Below are positions 1 to 10,161 of a DNA stretch of 64,000 nt, one piece after another; position 1 is the stretch's first letter; each line of letters opens with the position of its first letter. Under the pieces are notes generated by a model. That model did no database searches. It had not been told where the DNA came from and saw only the letters and a program-made list of their open reading frames with translations. The DNA is from Pseudomonas azotoformans (GTDB lineage Bacteria > Pseudomonadota > Gammaproteobacteria > Pseudomonadales > Pseudomonadaceae): positions 1,922,001 to 1,986,000 of the forward strand of contig NZ_CP014546.1 in assembly GCF_001579805.1 (NCBI RefSeq), read 5' to 3'. The position numbers and the translations under genes were made by a program.

Positions 1-615
1 ACTGGGGCCACTGCGGCGCTGCTGTACTTCAGCATCGCGTTCGGCAAGGTCACCATCTCCACGCTGAACTCCTACGGCAGCTTCATGTGCATTGCCACCA
101 TCATCAGCGGCTTCCGTGGCCGCCTGGAGGTCACGCGCTTGCAACGCCTGATGTTCGTGCTGGCGATTGTCGGCACCGCGACCTTGATCGCCTTGCTCGG
201 CCAGCATTCGTTCCTCGGCGCGTTCAAGTCTTTCATCCTGTTCCTGCTGGCGTTCTTCACGCCCTGGAGCGCGATCAACCTGGTGGACTACTACTGCATC
301 ACCCGTGAGCGTTATGACGTGCCGGCGCTGGCCGATCCGAACGGTCGCTACGGTCGCTGGAACCTGCTGGGGATCAGCGTGTACGTGTTCGGCGTGCTGG
401 TGCAATTGCCGTTCATCTCCACCAAGTTCTACACCGGTCCTTTGGTGGCCGCGCTGGGTGATGTGGACATTTCCTGGATCATCGGTCTGGTACTGCCGGC
501 AGCGCTGTATTACCTGTGTGCGAAAAAATGGCACGGCACGGTGCCCGATCAACTGATCCTGCCAACAGAGCAGGGCGCTATACCAAGAACAAACGGGCTG
601 GCGACACAAGCCTGA
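1..615 (+). CDS. NCS1-type permease, C-terminal part (candidate urocanate transporter)
   Basis: The reading frame is open from the first base, so this is the 3' end of a gene that begins upstream. The visible 204 residues are hydrophobic with about five membrane segments and resemble the C-terminal half of cytosine/purine/hydantoin (NCS1) permeases. The stretch WSAINLVDYYCITRERYD with the following DPNGRYGRWN loop is typical of that family. It lies directly upstream of hutX. From memory, the P. fluorescens SBW25 hut locus has an NCS1 gene here called hutTu, proposed as a urocanate transporter; substrate assignment is therefore inference. The family call is firm, the substrate is not. Confidence 0.8.
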   Translation, partial: TGATAALLYFSIAFGKVTISTLNSYGSFMCIATIISGFRGRLEVTRLQRLMFVLAIVGTATLIALLGQHSFLGAFKSFILFLLAFFTPWSAINLVDYYCITRERYDVPALADPNGRYGRWNLLGISVYVFGVLVQLPFISTKFYTGPLVAALGDVDISWIIGLVLPAALYYLCAKKWHGTVPDQLILPTEQGAIPRTNGLATQA

Positions 616-684
616 TGGGACGTGGACAGGGCAGGATGCCTACTGACTGCCGTAATCCATTTCAAGATTGGGAGCGTCACAACA

Positions 685-1650
685 ATGAAAATGCATAAGA
701 CCCTGATGGCCACCCTGCTCTCTGCAGGTTTGCTGGCAAGCGCTGGCGCCCAGGCGGCCGGCTGGTGCGAATCCGGCAAGCCGGTGAAATTCGCAGGCCT
801 GAACTGGGAAAGCGGCATGTTGCTCACCGACATCCTGCAAACCGTGCTGGAAAAAGGCTACGACTGCAAAACCGACAGCCTGCCGGGCAACTCCATCACC
901 ATGGAAAACGCCCTGAGCAGCAACGACATCCAGATCTTTGCCGAAGAGTGGGTGGGCCGCAGTGAGGTCTGGAACAAGGCCGAGAAGGCCGGCAAAGTCG
1001 TCGGCGTCGGCGCCCCGGTAGTCGGTGCCATCGAAGGCTGGTACGTGCCGCGTTATGTGATCGAAGGCGATGCCAAACGCAAGCTGGAAGCCAAGGCCCC
1101 CGACCTGAAAAACATTGCTGATCTGGCCAAGTACGCCTCGGTGTTCAAGGACCAGGAAGAACCCTCCAAAGGCCGTTTCTACAACTGCCCGGCCGGTTGG
1201 ACTTGCGAGCTGGACAACAGCGAAATGCTGAAAAGCTACGGCCTGGAAAATTCCTACACCAACTTCCGCCCAGGCACCGGCCCGGCGTTGGATGCAGCGG
1301 TGTTGTCGAGCTACAAGCGTGGCGAGCCGATCCTGTTCTACTACTGGTCGCCAACCCCGCTGATGGGCCAGGTCGACCTGGTCAAGCTGGAAGAAAAACC
1401 CGGTGTGGATAAAAGCGTGAGCATCAAGGTCGGCCTGTCCAAGACCTTCCACGAGCAAGCCCCGGAACTGGTGGCCGTGCTGGAAAAGGTCAACCTGCCG
1501 ATCGACCTGCTGAACCAGAACCTGGGTCGCATGGCCAAGGAGCGAATTGAGTCGCCAAAACTGGCGAAAATTTTCCTCAAGGAACATCCTGAAGTCTGGC
1601 ACGCCTGGGTGAGCGACGACGCAGCCAAGAAAATCGACGCGGCCTTGTAG
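685..1650 (+). CDS. hutX: HutX, periplasmic binding protein of the histidine/quaternary-amine-type ABC transporter
   Basis: The 321-residue protein starts with a signal peptide (MKMHKTLMATLL, cleavage near AQA-AG around residue 24) and continues as an OpuAC/ProX-type substrate-binding domain. Cysteines in AGWCESG, YDCKTD and YNCPAGWTCEL could form disulfides in the periplasm. The ATG at 685 follows GGGAG at 670-674; an upstream in-frame start at 622 would put 21 residues in front of the signal peptide and is rejected. It is the first gene of hutXWV. The OpuAC family usually binds betaines, but in the hut locus this set is known as a histidine-inducible uptake system. The bases AACAATGA at 681-688 overlap the start and nearly match the Hfq/Crc target pattern. 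Confidence 0.88.
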   Translation: MKMHKTLMATLLSAGLLASAGAQAAGWCESGKPVKFAGLNWESGMLLTDILQTVLEKGYDCKTDSLPGNSITMENALSSNDIQIFAEEWVGRSEVWNKAEKAGKVVGVGAPVVGAIEGWYVPRYVIEGDAKRKLEAKAPDLKNIADLAKYASVFKDQEEPSKGRFYNCPAGWTCELDNSEMLKSYGLENSYTNFRPGTGPALDAAVLSSYKRGEPILFYYWSPTPLMGQVDLVKLEEKPGVDKSVSIKVGLSKTFHEQAPELVAVLEKVNLPIDLLNQNLGRMAKERIESPKLAKIFLKEHPEVWHAWVSDDAAKKIDAAL

Positions 1651-1721
1651 GTCAAGCGTGCCCGGCTACCCTGAGGGGCAGCCGGGCGCCTGGCCACAAC
1701 CCACTGGATCGAGAGCACGAT

Positions 1722-2573
1722 ATGTTTCCTGAGAGTTTTACGTTTTCCATCGCCGACTGGGTCAACGGTTGGGTGGACTCATTGGTCACCAACTACGGTG
1801 ATGTGTTCCGGCACATTTCCGACACCCTGCTATGGGCCATCGTCAACCTGGAAGGGCTGCTGCGCGCAGCGCCCTGGTGGCTGATGCTGGCCATCGTCGG
1901 CGGCGTCGCCTGGCACGCCACCCGCAAGGTGGTGACCACGGCGGTGATCGTCGGTTTGCTGTTCCTGGTGGGCGCGGTTGGCCTGTGGGACAAGCTGATG
2001 CAGACCCTGGCCTTGATGATGGTCGCCACGGTGATCTCGGTGCTGATCGGCGTGCCGCTGGGCATTCTGTCCGCACGCAGCAATCGCCTGCGCTCGGTGC
2101 TGATGCCACTGCTCGACATCATGCAGACCATGCCGAGTTTCGTGTACCTGATCCCCGTGCTGATGCTGTTCGGTTTGGGCAAGGTCCCGGCGATTTTCGC
2201 CACCGTGATCTACGCCGCGCCGCCGCTGATCCGCCTCACCGACTTAGGGATTCGCCAGGTCGACGGCGAAGTCATGGAAGCCATCAACGCCTTTGGTGCC
2301 AACCGCTGGCAGCAACTGTTCGGCGTGCAACTGCCGCTGGCGTTGCCGAGCATCATGGCCGGGATCAACCAGACCACCATGATGGCGCTGTCGATGGTGG
2401 TGATCGCCTCGATGATCGGAGCCCGTGGCTTGGGTGAAGACGTCCTCGTCGGCATCCAGACCCTCAACGTCGGCCGTGGCCTCGAAGCCGGGCTCGCGAT
2501 TGTAATTCTCGCAGTGGTCATCGACCGCATTACCCAGGCCTATGGTCGTCCACGGCATGAGGCGAGCAAATGA
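1722..2573 (+). CDS. hutW: HutW, inner-membrane permease of the hut ABC transporter
   Basis: This 283-residue protein has a single binding-protein-dependent transport permease domain with about six membrane helices. The cytoplasmic EAA-like loop that docks the ATPase is visible as [20 protein letters not shown] around residues 186-205. It resembles ProW/OpuAB of the proline-betaine family. The gene sits 71 bases after hutX and its stop overlaps the start of hutV by four bases (ATGA), so hutWV are translationally coupled. It would pass the HutX ligand across the inner membrane. Confidence 0.9.
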   Translation: MFPESFTFSIADWVNGWVDSLVTNYGDVFRHISDTLLWAIVNLEGLLRAAPWWLMLAIVGGVAWHATRKVVTTAVIVGLLFLVGAVGLWDKLMQTLALMMVATVISVLIGVPLGILSARSNRLRSVLMPLLDIMQTMPSFVYLIPVLMLFGLGKVPAIFATVIYAAPPLIRLTDLGIRQVDGEVMEAINAFGANRWQQLFGVQLPLALPSIMAGINQTTMMALSMVVIASMIGARGLGEDVLVGIQTLNVGRGLEAGLAIVILAVVIDRITQAYGRPRHEASK

Positions 2574-3394
2574 CTACTGTCAGCAAAATCGAAGTTAAAA
2601 ACGTCTTCAAGATCTTCGGCGCCCGCTCTAAGGATGCGCTGGCCATGGTCGGCCAGGGCAAGACCAAGGACCAGGTGCTGGCCGAGACCGGTTGCGTGGT
2701 CGGCGTGAACGATTTGTCGTTGAGCATCGGCACTGGCGAGATCTTCGTGATCATGGGGCTGTCGGGTTCCGGCAAGTCCACGCTGGTGCGCCACTTCAAC
2801 CGCCTGATCGACCCCACCAGCGGCGCGATCCTGGTGGACGGCGAAGACATCCTGCAACTGGACATGGAAGCCCTGCGCCAATTCCGTCGGCACAAGATCA
2901 GCATGGTGTTCCAGAGCTTCGGCCTGCTGCCCCACAAGAGTGTGCTCGACAACGTCGCCTACGGCCTGAAAGTGCGTGGCGAAACCAAGCAGGTCTGCGC
3001 CGAACGCGCCCTGCACTGGATCGAAACCGTGGGCCTCAAGGGCTACGAAAACAAATACCCGCACCAGCTTTCCGGCGGCATGCGCCAGCGCGTCGGCCTG
3101 GCCCGCGCCTTGGCGGCGGACACCGACATCATCCTGATGGACGAGGCTTTCAGTGCACTCGACCCACTGATCCGCGCCGAGATGCAGGACCAGTTGCTGG
3201 AGCTGCAAAAGACCCTGCACAAAACCATCGTCTTCATCACCCACGACCTCGACGAGGCCGTGCGCATCGGCAACCGTATTGCGATCCTCAAGGATGGCAA
3301 GCTGATCCAGGTCGGCACCCCTCGGGAGATCCTGCATTCGCCGGCGGATGAATATGTGGATCGGTTTGTTCAGCGGCGGGCGGCGGTGGTTTGA
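2570..3394 (+). CDS. hutV: HutV, ATPase of the hut ABC transporter
   Basis: The 274-residue protein is an ABC nucleotide-binding subunit of the ProV/OpuAA type. Walker A is GLSGSGKST at about residues 63-71. The signature is [16 protein letters not shown], Walker B is [12 protein letters not shown], and the switch histidine lies in FITHDLDEA. An N-terminal segment of about 40 residues precedes the core, as in ProV. The C-terminal CBS domains of E. coli ProV are absent, so the osmotic sensing known for ProV/OpuA is not expected. The start overlaps hutW by four bases, and the next gene starts 16 bases after the stop. Confidence 0.92.
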   Translation: MTTVSKIEVKNVFKIFGARSKDALAMVGQGKTKDQVLAETGCVVGVNDLSLSIGTGEIFVIMGLSGSGKSTLVRHFNRLIDPTSGAILVDGEDILQLDMEALRQFRRHKISMVFQSFGLLPHKSVLDNVAYGLKVRGETKQVCAERALHWIETVGLKGYENKYPHQLSGGMRQRVGLARALAADTDIILMDEAFSALDPLIRAEMQDQLLELQKTLHKTIVFITHDLDEAVRIGNRIAILKDGKLIQVGTPREILHSPADEYVDRFVQRRAAVV

Positions 3395-3410
3395 ATTGAA
3401 GAGGTCAACC

Positions 3411-4919
3411 ATGTTCCAGGCAGCAAAAATCATCATTGCCGACGCCCCGCTGCGCTGGCAGGACGTCGTCGCCGTCGCCCGCCAAGGCGCGGTGCTTGAA
3501 CTCTCGGGCCAGGCCTGGGCACGCATCGACAATGCCCAGGCCATCGTGCAACGCATTGTCACCAGCGGTGAGCGCGCCTATGGCGTGAACACCGGCCTGG
3601 GCGCGCTGTGCAATGTGTCGCTCAAGGGCGAGCAACTCAGCCAGCTGTCGCGCAATACTTTGCTGAGCCATGCCTGTGGCGTTGGCCCGGTGCTGAGCGA
3701 CGAGCAGACCCGTGCGATCATCTGCGCGGCGATCATCAACTACAGTCATGGCAAATCCGGCCTGCATCCGCAGGTGGTGCACTCGTTGCTGGCGTTGCTC
3801 AACCACGGCATCACACCGCAAGTGCCGTCCCAGGGTTCGGTGGGTTACCTGACCCACATGGCCCATGTGGGCGTGGCCTTGTTGGGCGTGGGCGATGTGA
3901 GTTACCGAGGCCGCATCGTTCCGGCTCAAGAGGCCTTGAGCGCGGAAGGATTGCATCCGGTCGTGCTTGGCGCCAAGGACGGCCTGTGCCTGGTCAACGG
4001 CACGCCGTGCATGACCGGCCTGAGCTGTCTGGCCCTGGCCGACGCCCATCACTTGCTGCAGTGGGCCGACGTGATCGGCGCCATGAGTTTTGAAGCCCAG
4101 CGCGGCCAGATCGACGCGTTTGACGAAGAGATCATCGCCTTAAAACCGCACCCTGGCATGCAACACGTCGGCATCAACCTGCGCGCCTTGCTCGATGGCA
4201 GTGAAGTGATCGCCAGCAGCAAAGGCATCCGCACCCAGGACGCCTTGAGCATCCGTTCGATCCCACAGATCCACGGTGCAGCCCGCGACCAGGTGGAACA
4301 CGCCACCCGCCAGATCGAGACCGAACTCAACAGCGCCACCGACAACCCGCTGGTACTCGGCACGCCAGACCATTACCGCGTGGTGTCCCAGGCCAACCCC
4401 CACGGACAATCCGTGGCACTGGCGGCGGACATGCTGGCAATCGCCATGGCCGAAATCGGCTCGGTGGCCGAACGCCGCCTGGACCGCCTGATCAACCCGC
4501 ACGTCAGCGGCTTGCCGGCGTTTCTGGTGAGCAACCCTGGGGTCAACTCCGGGATGATGATCGTGCAGTACGTCGCCGCTTCGCTGTGTGGGCAAAACCG
4601 CCAGTTGGCGCAACCGGCGGTGCTCGACAACTTCGTCACCTCGGGCCTGCAGGAAGACCACCTGAGCATGGGCACCAATGCCGCGCTCAAGCTGCACCAG
4701 GTGTTGGCCAACGTGACGCAGATCCTCGCTATCGAGTACTTGCTGGCGGCCCAGGCGTTCGAATTCTTGAAGGACCAGCGCTTCGGCGCCGGCACCGACC
4801 GCGCGTGGCGCCTGTTGCGTGAAGTGGTCCCGGCCTACGAGCAGGACCGCTGGCTGGCGCCGGACATTGCGGCCGCTGCCCAACTGCTCAAAGACACCGA
4901 CTTACCGAATTTGCACTGA
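3411..4919 (+). CDS. hutH1: HutH1, histidine ammonia-lyase homologue lacking the MIO triad (predicted pseudoenzyme)
   Basis: A 502-residue member of the aromatic amino-acid lyase (HAL/PAL) family, with the fold conserved end to end and the motif AYGVNTGLG near the N-terminus. The Ala-Ser-Gly that cyclises to the MIO electrophile is missing: after GSVG (residues 142-145) comes YLTHMAH, where HutH2 has [11 protein letters not shown], a net in-frame loss of three residues. The Tyr of the DPYSLR motif is replaced (DALSIR) and the Phe of GNFH is Pro (ANPH), while the QEDH glutamate remains. The ATG at 3411 is chosen over an upstream in-frame start at 3348 because that one lies inside hutV. Lyase activity is therefore unlikely; the reading frame is otherwise intact, so a structural or regulatory role is possible. 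Confidence 0.85.
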   Translation: MFQAAKIIIADAPLRWQDVVAVARQGAVLELSGQAWARIDNAQAIVQRIVTSGERAYGVNTGLGALCNVSLKGEQLSQLSRNTLLSHACGVGPVLSDEQTRAIICAAIINYSHGKSGLHPQVVHSLLALLNHGITPQVPSQGSVGYLTHMAHVGVALLGVGDVSYRGRIVPAQEALSAEGLHPVVLGAKDGLCLVNGTPCMTGLSCLALADAHHLLQWADVIGAMSFEAQRGQIDAFDEEIIALKPHPGMQHVGINLRALLDGSEVIASSKGIRTQDALSIRSIPQIHGAARDQVEHATRQIETELNSATDNPLVLGTPDHYRVVSQANPHGQSVALAADMLAIAMAEIGSVAERRLDRLINPHVSGLPAFLVSNPGVNSGMMIVQYVAASLCGQNRQLAQPAVLDNFVTSGLQEDHLSMGTNAALKLHQVLANVTQILAIEYLLAAQAFEFLKDQRFGAGTDRAWRLLREVVPAYEQDRWLAPDIAAAAQLLKDTDLPNLH

Positions 4920-4931
4920 AGCCTTATTCAA

Positions 4932-4939
4932 AAGAACAA
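4932..4939 (+). promoter_or_regulatory. Candidate Hfq/Crc catabolite-repression motif before hutH2
   Basis: AAGAACAA fits the published AANAANAA target of Hfq/Crc and lies directly 5' of the ribosome-binding site of hutH2 (AGGAG at 4946-4950). Binding there would block translation when preferred carbon sources are present. The motif match is seen; the function is inferred from other Pseudomonas catabolic genes. Confidence 0.45.
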
Positions 4940-4957
4940 TTCAAAAGGAGTATGAAT

Positions 4958-6490
4958 GTGACTGCGCTAAACCTGATTCCAGGCCAACTGAGCCTTGCCC
5001 AACTGCGAGCCATCTACCAGCAGCCGGTAACCCTCAGTCTGGATGACAGCGCCACGGCGCAGATCGACGCCAGTGTTGCTTGCGTGGAGCAGATTCTCGC
5101 CGAGAACCGCACCGCCTACGGCATCAACACCGGTTTCGGCCTGCTGGCCTCGACCCGCATCGCAAGTGTTGACCTGGAAAACCTCCAGCGTTCCCTGGTG
5201 CTGTCCCACGCCGCCGGCGTCGGTGAGCCGATCAGCGATGCCCTGGTGCGGCTGGTCATGGTGCTCAAGGTCAACAGCCTCAGCCGTGGGTTCTCCGGGA
5301 TCCGCCGCCAGGTGATCGACGCGCTGATCGCGCTGATCAACGCCGAGGTGTACCCGCATATTCCGTTGAAAGGTTCGGTCGGTGCCTCCGGCGACCTGGC
5401 GCCCTTGGCGCACATGTCCCTGGTGCTGCTGGGCGAAGGCAAGGCGCGCTACAAGGGCGAATGGCTGGAAGCCACCGACGCGCTGAAAGTCGCCGGCCTG
5501 ACGCCGCTGACCCTCGCCGCCAAAGAAGGCCTGGCGCTGCTCAACGGCACCCAGGTGTCCACCGCGTACGCCCTGCGTGGCCTGTTCGAAGGCGAAGACC
5601 TGTTCGCCAGTGCCCTGGCATGCGGCGCGCTCACCGTGGAAGCAGTGCTGGGTTCGCGCTCCCCCTTCGACGCACGCATTCATGCCGCACGCGGCCAGCG
5701 TGGGCAGATCGATTCAGCAGCAGCCTATCGTCACCTGCTGGGCGAAAGCAGCCAGGTGTCTCAGTCGCACCAGAACTGCGACAAGGTGCAGGATCCATAC
5801 TCGCTGCGCTGCCAGCCGCAAGTCATGGGCGCGTGCCTGACCCAGTTCCGCCAGGCCGCCGAGGTGTTGGTGGTAGAAGCCAACGCCGTATCGGATAACC
5901 CGCTGGTCTTTGCCGCCGAAGGTGACGTGATTTCCGGCGGTAACTTCCACGCCGAACCGGTGGCCATGGCCGCCGACAACATGGCACTGGCCATCGCTGA
6001 AATCGGCTCGCTCAGCGAGCGCCGTATCTCGCTGATGATGGACAAGCACATGTCGCAACTGCCGCCGTTCCTGGTGGGCAATGGTGGTGTGAACTCCGGC
6101 TTCATGATCGCCCAGGTGACCGCTGCCGCGCTTGCCAGCGAAAACAAGGCGCTGGCCCATCCCCATAGCGTCGACAGTCTGCCGACCTCGGCCAACCAGG
6201 AAGACCACGTTTCGATGGCCCCGGCTGCGGGCAAGCGCCTGTGGGAAATGGCCGAGAACACCCGTGGCGTTCTCGCCGTGGAATGGCTGGCCGCGTGCCA
6301 GGGCCTGGACCTGCGCGAAGGCCTGAAAACCTCGCCTGCGCTGGAAAAAGCGCGCGGGATCCTGCGCGACAAAGTGGCGTTCTATGAGAAGGACCGTTTC
6401 TTCGCACCGGACATCAACGCCGCCAGCGAGTTGTTGGCCAGCCGCTGCCTGAATGAGCTGGTGCCGGCCAAGCTGCTGCCGAGCCTCTAA
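4958..6490 (+). CDS. hutH2: HutH2, histidine ammonia-lyase
   Basis: The 510-residue enzyme deaminates L-histidine to urocanate, the first step of the hut pathway. The MIO-forming triad Ala143-Ser144-Gly145 is present in [12 protein letters not shown]. Other catalytic motifs are [33 protein letters not shown] and NQEDHVSM. I start it at the GTG at 4958, because AGGAG (4946-4950) is seven bases away. The in-frame ATG at 4952 is only one base from AGGAG, and the GTG gives the 510-residue length known for Pseudomonas HutH. It is the functional partner of the degenerate hutH1 upstream. Confidence 0.95.
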   Translation: MTALNLIPGQLSLAQLRAIYQQPVTLSLDDSATAQIDASVACVEQILAENRTAYGINTGFGLLASTRIASVDLENLQRSLVLSHAAGVGEPISDALVRLVMVLKVNSLSRGFSGIRRQVIDALIALINAEVYPHIPLKGSVGASGDLAPLAHMSLVLLGEGKARYKGEWLEATDALKVAGLTPLTLAAKEGLALLNGTQVSTAYALRGLFEGEDLFASALACGALTVEAVLGSRSPFDARIHAARGQRGQIDSAAAYRHLLGESSQVSQSHQNCDKVQDPYSLRCQPQVMGACLTQFRQAAEVLVVEANAVSDNPLVFAAEGDVISGGNFHAEPVAMAADNMALAIAEIGSLSERRISLMMDKHMSQLPPFLVGNGGVNSGFMIAQVTAAALASENKALAHPHSVDSLPTSANQEDHVSMAPAAGKRLWEMAENTRGVLAVEWLAACQGLDLREGLKTSPALEKARGILRDKVAFYEKDRFFAPDINAASELLASRCLNELVPAKLLPSL

Positions 6491-6500
6491 GGGCGACATT

Positions 6501-6533
6501 CTGTAGTGAGCGGGGCAAGCCCGCTCACTACAG
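6501..6533. repeat. REP-like hairpin between hutH2 and hutT
   Basis: A perfect 14-base stem (CTGTAGTGAGCGGG with its complement) encloses a five-base loop, starting 11 bases after the hutH2 stop. The arm TGTAGTGAGCGGG recurs at 20114-20159, and a TGTGGTGAGCGGG version opens the REPIN at 25909. No T-tract follows, so it is more likely a REP element that tunes mRNA stability than a full terminator. Confidence 0.8.
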
Positions 6534-6567
6534 TTGTCAGGCGACAGGGTCGAAATTTTCTCGGGAT

Positions 6568-6575
6568 AAAAATAA
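6568..6575 (+). promoter_or_regulatory. Candidate Hfq/Crc catabolite-repression motif before hutT
   Basis: AAAAATAA fits AANAANAA exactly and sits just upstream of AGGGAAGAG, the ribosome-binding region of hutT (start 6589). This is the second such motif in the hut genes, at the same position relative to the start as the one before hutH2. Function is inferred. Confidence 0.4.
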
Positions 6576-6588
6576 CTAGGGAAGAGAA

Positions 6589-7998
6589 ATGCACCAGCAA
6601 GAGAAAGGATTGAAACGCGGGCTCAGCGCCCGACATATTCGCTTCATGGCACTCGGTTCCGCGATCGGCACCGGGCTGTTCTATGGCTCCGCCTCCGCCA
6701 TCCAGATGGCCGGTCCCGCTGTGCTGCTGGCCTACCTGATCGGCGGCGCCGCTGTATTCATGGTGATGCGCGCCCTCGGCGAAATGGCCGTGCACAACCC
6801 GGTGGCCGGTTCGTTCGGCCAGTACGCCAGCACCTACCTGGGCCCCATGGCCGGGTTTATCCTCGGGTGGACCTACGCCTTTGAGATGATCATCGTCTGC
6901 CTGGCCGACGTCACCGCCTTCGGTATTTACATGGGCTTCTGGTTTCCCGACGTCGCGCGTTGGGTCTGGGTGCTCGGCATTGTGTTTTTGATCGGCGGCC
7001 TGAACCTGTGCAACGTCAAAGTGTTTGGCGAAATGGAGTTCTGGCTGTCGCTGCTCAAGGTCGGTGCCATTGTGGCGATGATCCTCGGCGGGTTTGGCAT
7101 CATGCTGTTCGGCATTCATTCGGCCGGTGAAACCCAGGCCAGCGGCCTCAGCAATCTGTGGGCCCACGGCGGTTTCATGCCCAACGGCATTGGCGGCCTG
7201 ATCGCCTCGTTCGCGGTGGTGATGTTTGCCTTTGGCGGCATCGAAATCATCGGCATCACCGCCGGTGAAGCCAAGGACCCACAGCGCGTGATCCCCAAGG
7301 CGATCAACGCGGTGCCGCTGCGCATCCTGTTGTTCTACGTTCTGACCCTGTTCGTGCTGATGGCCATCTATCCATGGCCGCAAATCGGCAGCCAGGGCAG
7401 CCCGTTCGTGCAGATCTTCAGCAACCTCGGCATCGGCTCGGCGGCGACCATTCTCAATATCGTGGTGATCTCGGCGGCCGTTTCGGCGATCAACAGCGAC
7501 ATCTTCGGTGCCGGCCGCATGATGTACGGCCTGGCCCAGCAAGGGCAGGCGCCCAAAGGCTTTGCGCAATTGTCGAAACACGGCGTGCCGTGGATGACTG
7601 TTGTGGTGATGGGCGCGGCGCTGCTCGGCGGTGTGGTGCTCAACTACCTGATCCCGGAAAACGTGTTCCTGCTGATCGCCTCGATTGCCACCTTCGCCAC
7701 CGTGTGGGTGTGGCTGATGATCCTGTTCACCCAGGTCGCCATGCGCCGTTCGATGACTAAAGAGCAGGTGGCCGAACTGAAATTCCCCGTGCCGTTCTGG
7801 CCCTATGCGCCGGCGGCCGCCATTGTGTTCATGCTGTTCGTGTTTGGCGTGCTGGGTTACTTCCCGGACACCCAGGCCGCTTTGCTGGTCGGTGCTGTGT
7901 GGATCGTGCTGCTGGTGGTGGCTTACCTGCTGTGGGTCAAGCCCGCTGCCGGGCAAGCGGCCAAGGTCCATTACGACCCGGCTTTGTCTCATCGTTAA
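6589..7998 (+). CDS. hutT: HutT, histidine permease (APC superfamily)
   Basis: The 469-residue protein is an amino-acid/proton symporter of the AAT family (ProY/HisP/AroP type) with about 12 membrane segments. The N-terminal [13 protein letters not shown] in helix 1 and [17 protein letters not shown] in helix 6 are the unwound substrate-binding regions of this fold. The position between hutH2 and hutI points to L-histidine as substrate. It has a well-placed AGGGAAG ribosome-binding site and a REP hairpin upstream. The locus therefore has three uptake routes: NCS1 permease, HutXWV and HutT. Confidence 0.9.
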   Translation: MHQQEKGLKRGLSARHIRFMALGSAIGTGLFYGSASAIQMAGPAVLLAYLIGGAAVFMVMRALGEMAVHNPVAGSFGQYASTYLGPMAGFILGWTYAFEMIIVCLADVTAFGIYMGFWFPDVARWVWVLGIVFLIGGLNLCNVKVFGEMEFWLSLLKVGAIVAMILGGFGIMLFGIHSAGETQASGLSNLWAHGGFMPNGIGGLIASFAVVMFAFGGIEIIGITAGEAKDPQRVIPKAINAVPLRILLFYVLTLFVLMAIYPWPQIGSQGSPFVQIFSNLGIGSAATILNIVVISAAVSAINSDIFGAGRMMYGLAQQGQAPKGFAQLSKHGVPWMTVVVMGAALLGGVVLNYLIPENVFLLIASIATFATVWVWLMILFTQVAMRRSMTKEQVAELKFPVPFWPYAPAAAIVFMLFVFGVLGYFPDTQAALLVGAVWIVLLVVAYLLWVKPAAGQAAKVHYDPALSHR

Positions 7999-8013
7999 TC
8001 TAGGGAGGCGTTG

Positions 8014-9219
8014 ATGAAAACGCTTTGGCAACACTGCCACGTCGCAACCATGGCACAGGGCAAATACTCGATCATCGAGGATGCCGCCATGGTGACCGTC
8101 GGTTCGCTCATCGAGTGGATCGGCCCCCGCAGCCAGGCGCCCACGGCGGATTACGCCCAGGTGCATGACCTGCAAGGCGCGTGGGTCACCCCCGGGCTGA
8201 TCGACTGCCACACCCACACGGTGTTCGGCGGCAACCGCAGCGGCGAGTTCGAGCAACGCCTCGAAGGCGTGAGCTACGCCGAGATCGCGGCCAAGGGCGG
8301 CGGTATTGCCAGCACTGTGCGTGCCACCCGTGCGGCGACGGAAGATGAACTGTTTGCCAGCGCTGAAAAACGCCTGCGCAGTCTGCTACGCGATGGCGTG
8401 ACCACCGTGGAGATCAAGTCCGGCTACGGCCTGGACCTGGCCAACGAACGCAAGATGCTGCGCGTCGCCCGTCGCCTTGGTGAAGCGCTGCCGGTCAGCG
8501 TGCGCGCCACGTGCCTGGCGGCCCACGCGTTGCCGCCGGAATACAAGGACCGCGCCGACGACTACATCGAGCACATCTGCGCCGAGATGCTGCCGGCCTT
8601 GGCGGCGGAAGGGCTGGTGGACGCGGTGGATGCGTTTTGTGAATACCTGGCGTTTTCCACCGAGCAGGTGGAGCGCGTGTTCAAGGTTGCCCGGCAACTC
8701 GGCCTGCCGGTGAAACTGCACGCCGAGCAACTCTCATCGCTGCACGGCTCCAGCCTGGCGGCGCGTTACCAGGCGCTGTCGGCGGACCACCTGGAGTTCA
8801 TGACCGAAGAAGACGCCATCGCCATGGCCGCTGCCGGCACCGTCGCGGTGCTGCTGCCGGGCGCGTTCTACTTCCTGCGCGAAACCCAGTTGCCGCCGAT
8901 GGACGCCCTGCGCAAGCACGGCGTGAAAATCGCCATCGCCAGCGACCTCAACCCCGGCACCTCGCCGGCTCTGTCGGTGCGCCTGATGCTGAACATGGCC
9001 TGCACACTGTTCCGCATGACCCCGGAAGAAGCCTTGGCGGGCGCCACTCAACATGCGGCCACTGCGTTGGGCATGGGCGATACCCACGGCTCCCTGGAAG
9101 TGGGCAAGGTCGCGGATTTCGTCGCCTGGCAGATTGATCGTCCTGCCGACCTGGCCTATTGGCTGGGCGGCGAGCTGGATAAACGCGTCGTGCGCCATGG
9201 CGTCGATGTCACTGTTTGA
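8014..9219 (+). CDS. hutI: HutI, imidazolonepropionase
   Basis: The 401-residue amidohydrolase opens the imidazolone ring to give N-formimino-L-glutamate, the third step of histidine degradation. Metal and substrate motifs visible are [20 protein letters not shown] near residue 68, KSGYGL, KLHAEQ and SDLNPGTSP near residue 310. The ATG at 8014 follows GGGAGG at 8003-8008. An in-frame TTG three bases earlier is possible but unlikely. It is 15 bases after hutT and 12 bases before hutG, within one operon. Confidence 0.95.
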   Translation: MKTLWQHCHVATMAQGKYSIIEDAAMVTVGSLIEWIGPRSQAPTADYAQVHDLQGAWVTPGLIDCHTHTVFGGNRSGEFEQRLEGVSYAEIAAKGGGIASTVRATRAATEDELFASAEKRLRSLLRDGVTTVEIKSGYGLDLANERKMLRVARRLGEALPVSVRATCLAAHALPPEYKDRADDYIEHICAEMLPALAAEGLVDAVDAFCEYLAFSTEQVERVFKVARQLGLPVKLHAEQLSSLHGSSLAARYQALSADHLEFMTEEDAIAMAAAGTVAVLLPGAFYFLRETQLPPMDALRKHGVKIAIASDLNPGTSPALSVRLMLNMACTLFRMTPEEALAGATQHAATALGMGDTHGSLEVGKVADFVAWQIDRPADLAYWLGGELDKRVVRHGVDVTV

Positions 9220-9231
9220 GGAGTACTGTTC

Positions 9232-10032
9232 GTGGATAAGGTTCTGAACTTCAAACAAGGCCGTGTGCCGCTGCTGATCAGCATGCCCCACGCCGGCCTG
9301 CGCCTGACGCCTGCTGTCGAGGCGGGGTTGATTCCCGAGGCGCAAAGCCTGCCGGACACCGATTGGCATATCCCCACGCTGTATGACTTTGCCGAGGCGC
9401 TGGGTGCTAGCACTTTGTCGGCAGAATATTCCCGATTTGTGATCGACCTGAACCGGCCATCCGACGACAAGCCGCTGTATGTCGGCGCCACCACCGGGCT
9501 GTATCCGGCGACGCTGTTCGACGGCGTGCCCTTGTTCCGCGAGGGGCTGGAGCCGAACGAGACCGAGCGCGCCAGTTACTTGCAGAAAATTTGGGGCCCG
9601 TATCACCGCACCCTGCAGGAGGAACTGGCACGGCTCAAGGCCGAGTTCGGCTACGCCTTGCTGTTCGATGCGCACTCGATCCGTTCGGTCATCCCGCACC
9701 TGTTCGAAGGCAAGCTGCCGGACTTCAACCTCGGCACCTTCAATGGCGCCGCCTGTGATCCGGAACTGGCCAGCCAGTTGGAAGCTATTTGCGCGACGCA
9801 TCCGCAGTACACCCATGTGCTGAACGGGCGCTTCAAGGGCGGCCACATCACCCGGCATTACGGTGACCCGGGCCAGGATATCCACGCGGTGCAGCTGGAG
9901 CTGTGCCAGAGCGCCTATATGGAAGAGTTCGAGCCGTTCCGGTATCGAGCGGATCTGGCCGAGCCGACGCGGGTGGTGCTCAAGCAATTGTTGCAAGGTT
10001 TGTTGGCGTGGGGGCAGAAGCGCTACGGCTGA
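9232..10032 (+). CDS. hutG: HutG, N-formylglutamate deformylase
   Basis: The 266-residue protein belongs to the N-formylglutamate amidohydrolase family and releases formate to give glutamate, the last step of the five-step pseudomonad hut pathway. Conserved zinc/catalytic segments seen are SMPHAGL near the N-terminus, LFDAHSIRS, and GRFKGGHITRHYGDP in the C-terminal half. It starts with GTG at 9232, with GAGGAG about eight bases upstream across the hutI stop. HutF, which would make formylglutamate, is not in the window; it is expected upstream. Confidence 0.93.
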   Translation: MDKVLNFKQGRVPLLISMPHAGLRLTPAVEAGLIPEAQSLPDTDWHIPTLYDFAEALGASTLSAEYSRFVIDLNRPSDDKPLYVGATTGLYPATLFDGVPLFREGLEPNETERASYLQKIWGPYHRTLQEELARLKAEFGYALLFDAHSIRSVIPHLFEGKLPDFNLGTFNGAACDPELASQLEAICATHPQYTHVLNGRFKGGHITRHYGDPGQDIHAVQLELCQSAYMEEFEPFRYRADLAEPTRVVLKQLLQGLLAWGQKRYG

Positions 10033-10161
10033 CCGTCTGTCGCCTGGGTGCAAAACCCGGTCGCCACAGGTCGCTTTTATCGAGGTCTCGCTGGGTAAGG
10101 TTGTGGATACGGCGCGTCAGACGCCACTCCTACAATAAAGCTGCCGAGTGAGACCTCTTCC

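Noticed and set aside
3348..3410. Longer start for hutH1 within the end of hutV
   Set aside because: The extra 21 residues are read out of frame from the hutV coding sequence, and the family N-terminus begins at 3411.
6487..8256. 589-codon open frame antisense to hutT and the start of hutI
   Set aside because: Low-complexity His/Asp/Gln-rich translation, no ribosome-binding site, and it crosses two well-supported genes.
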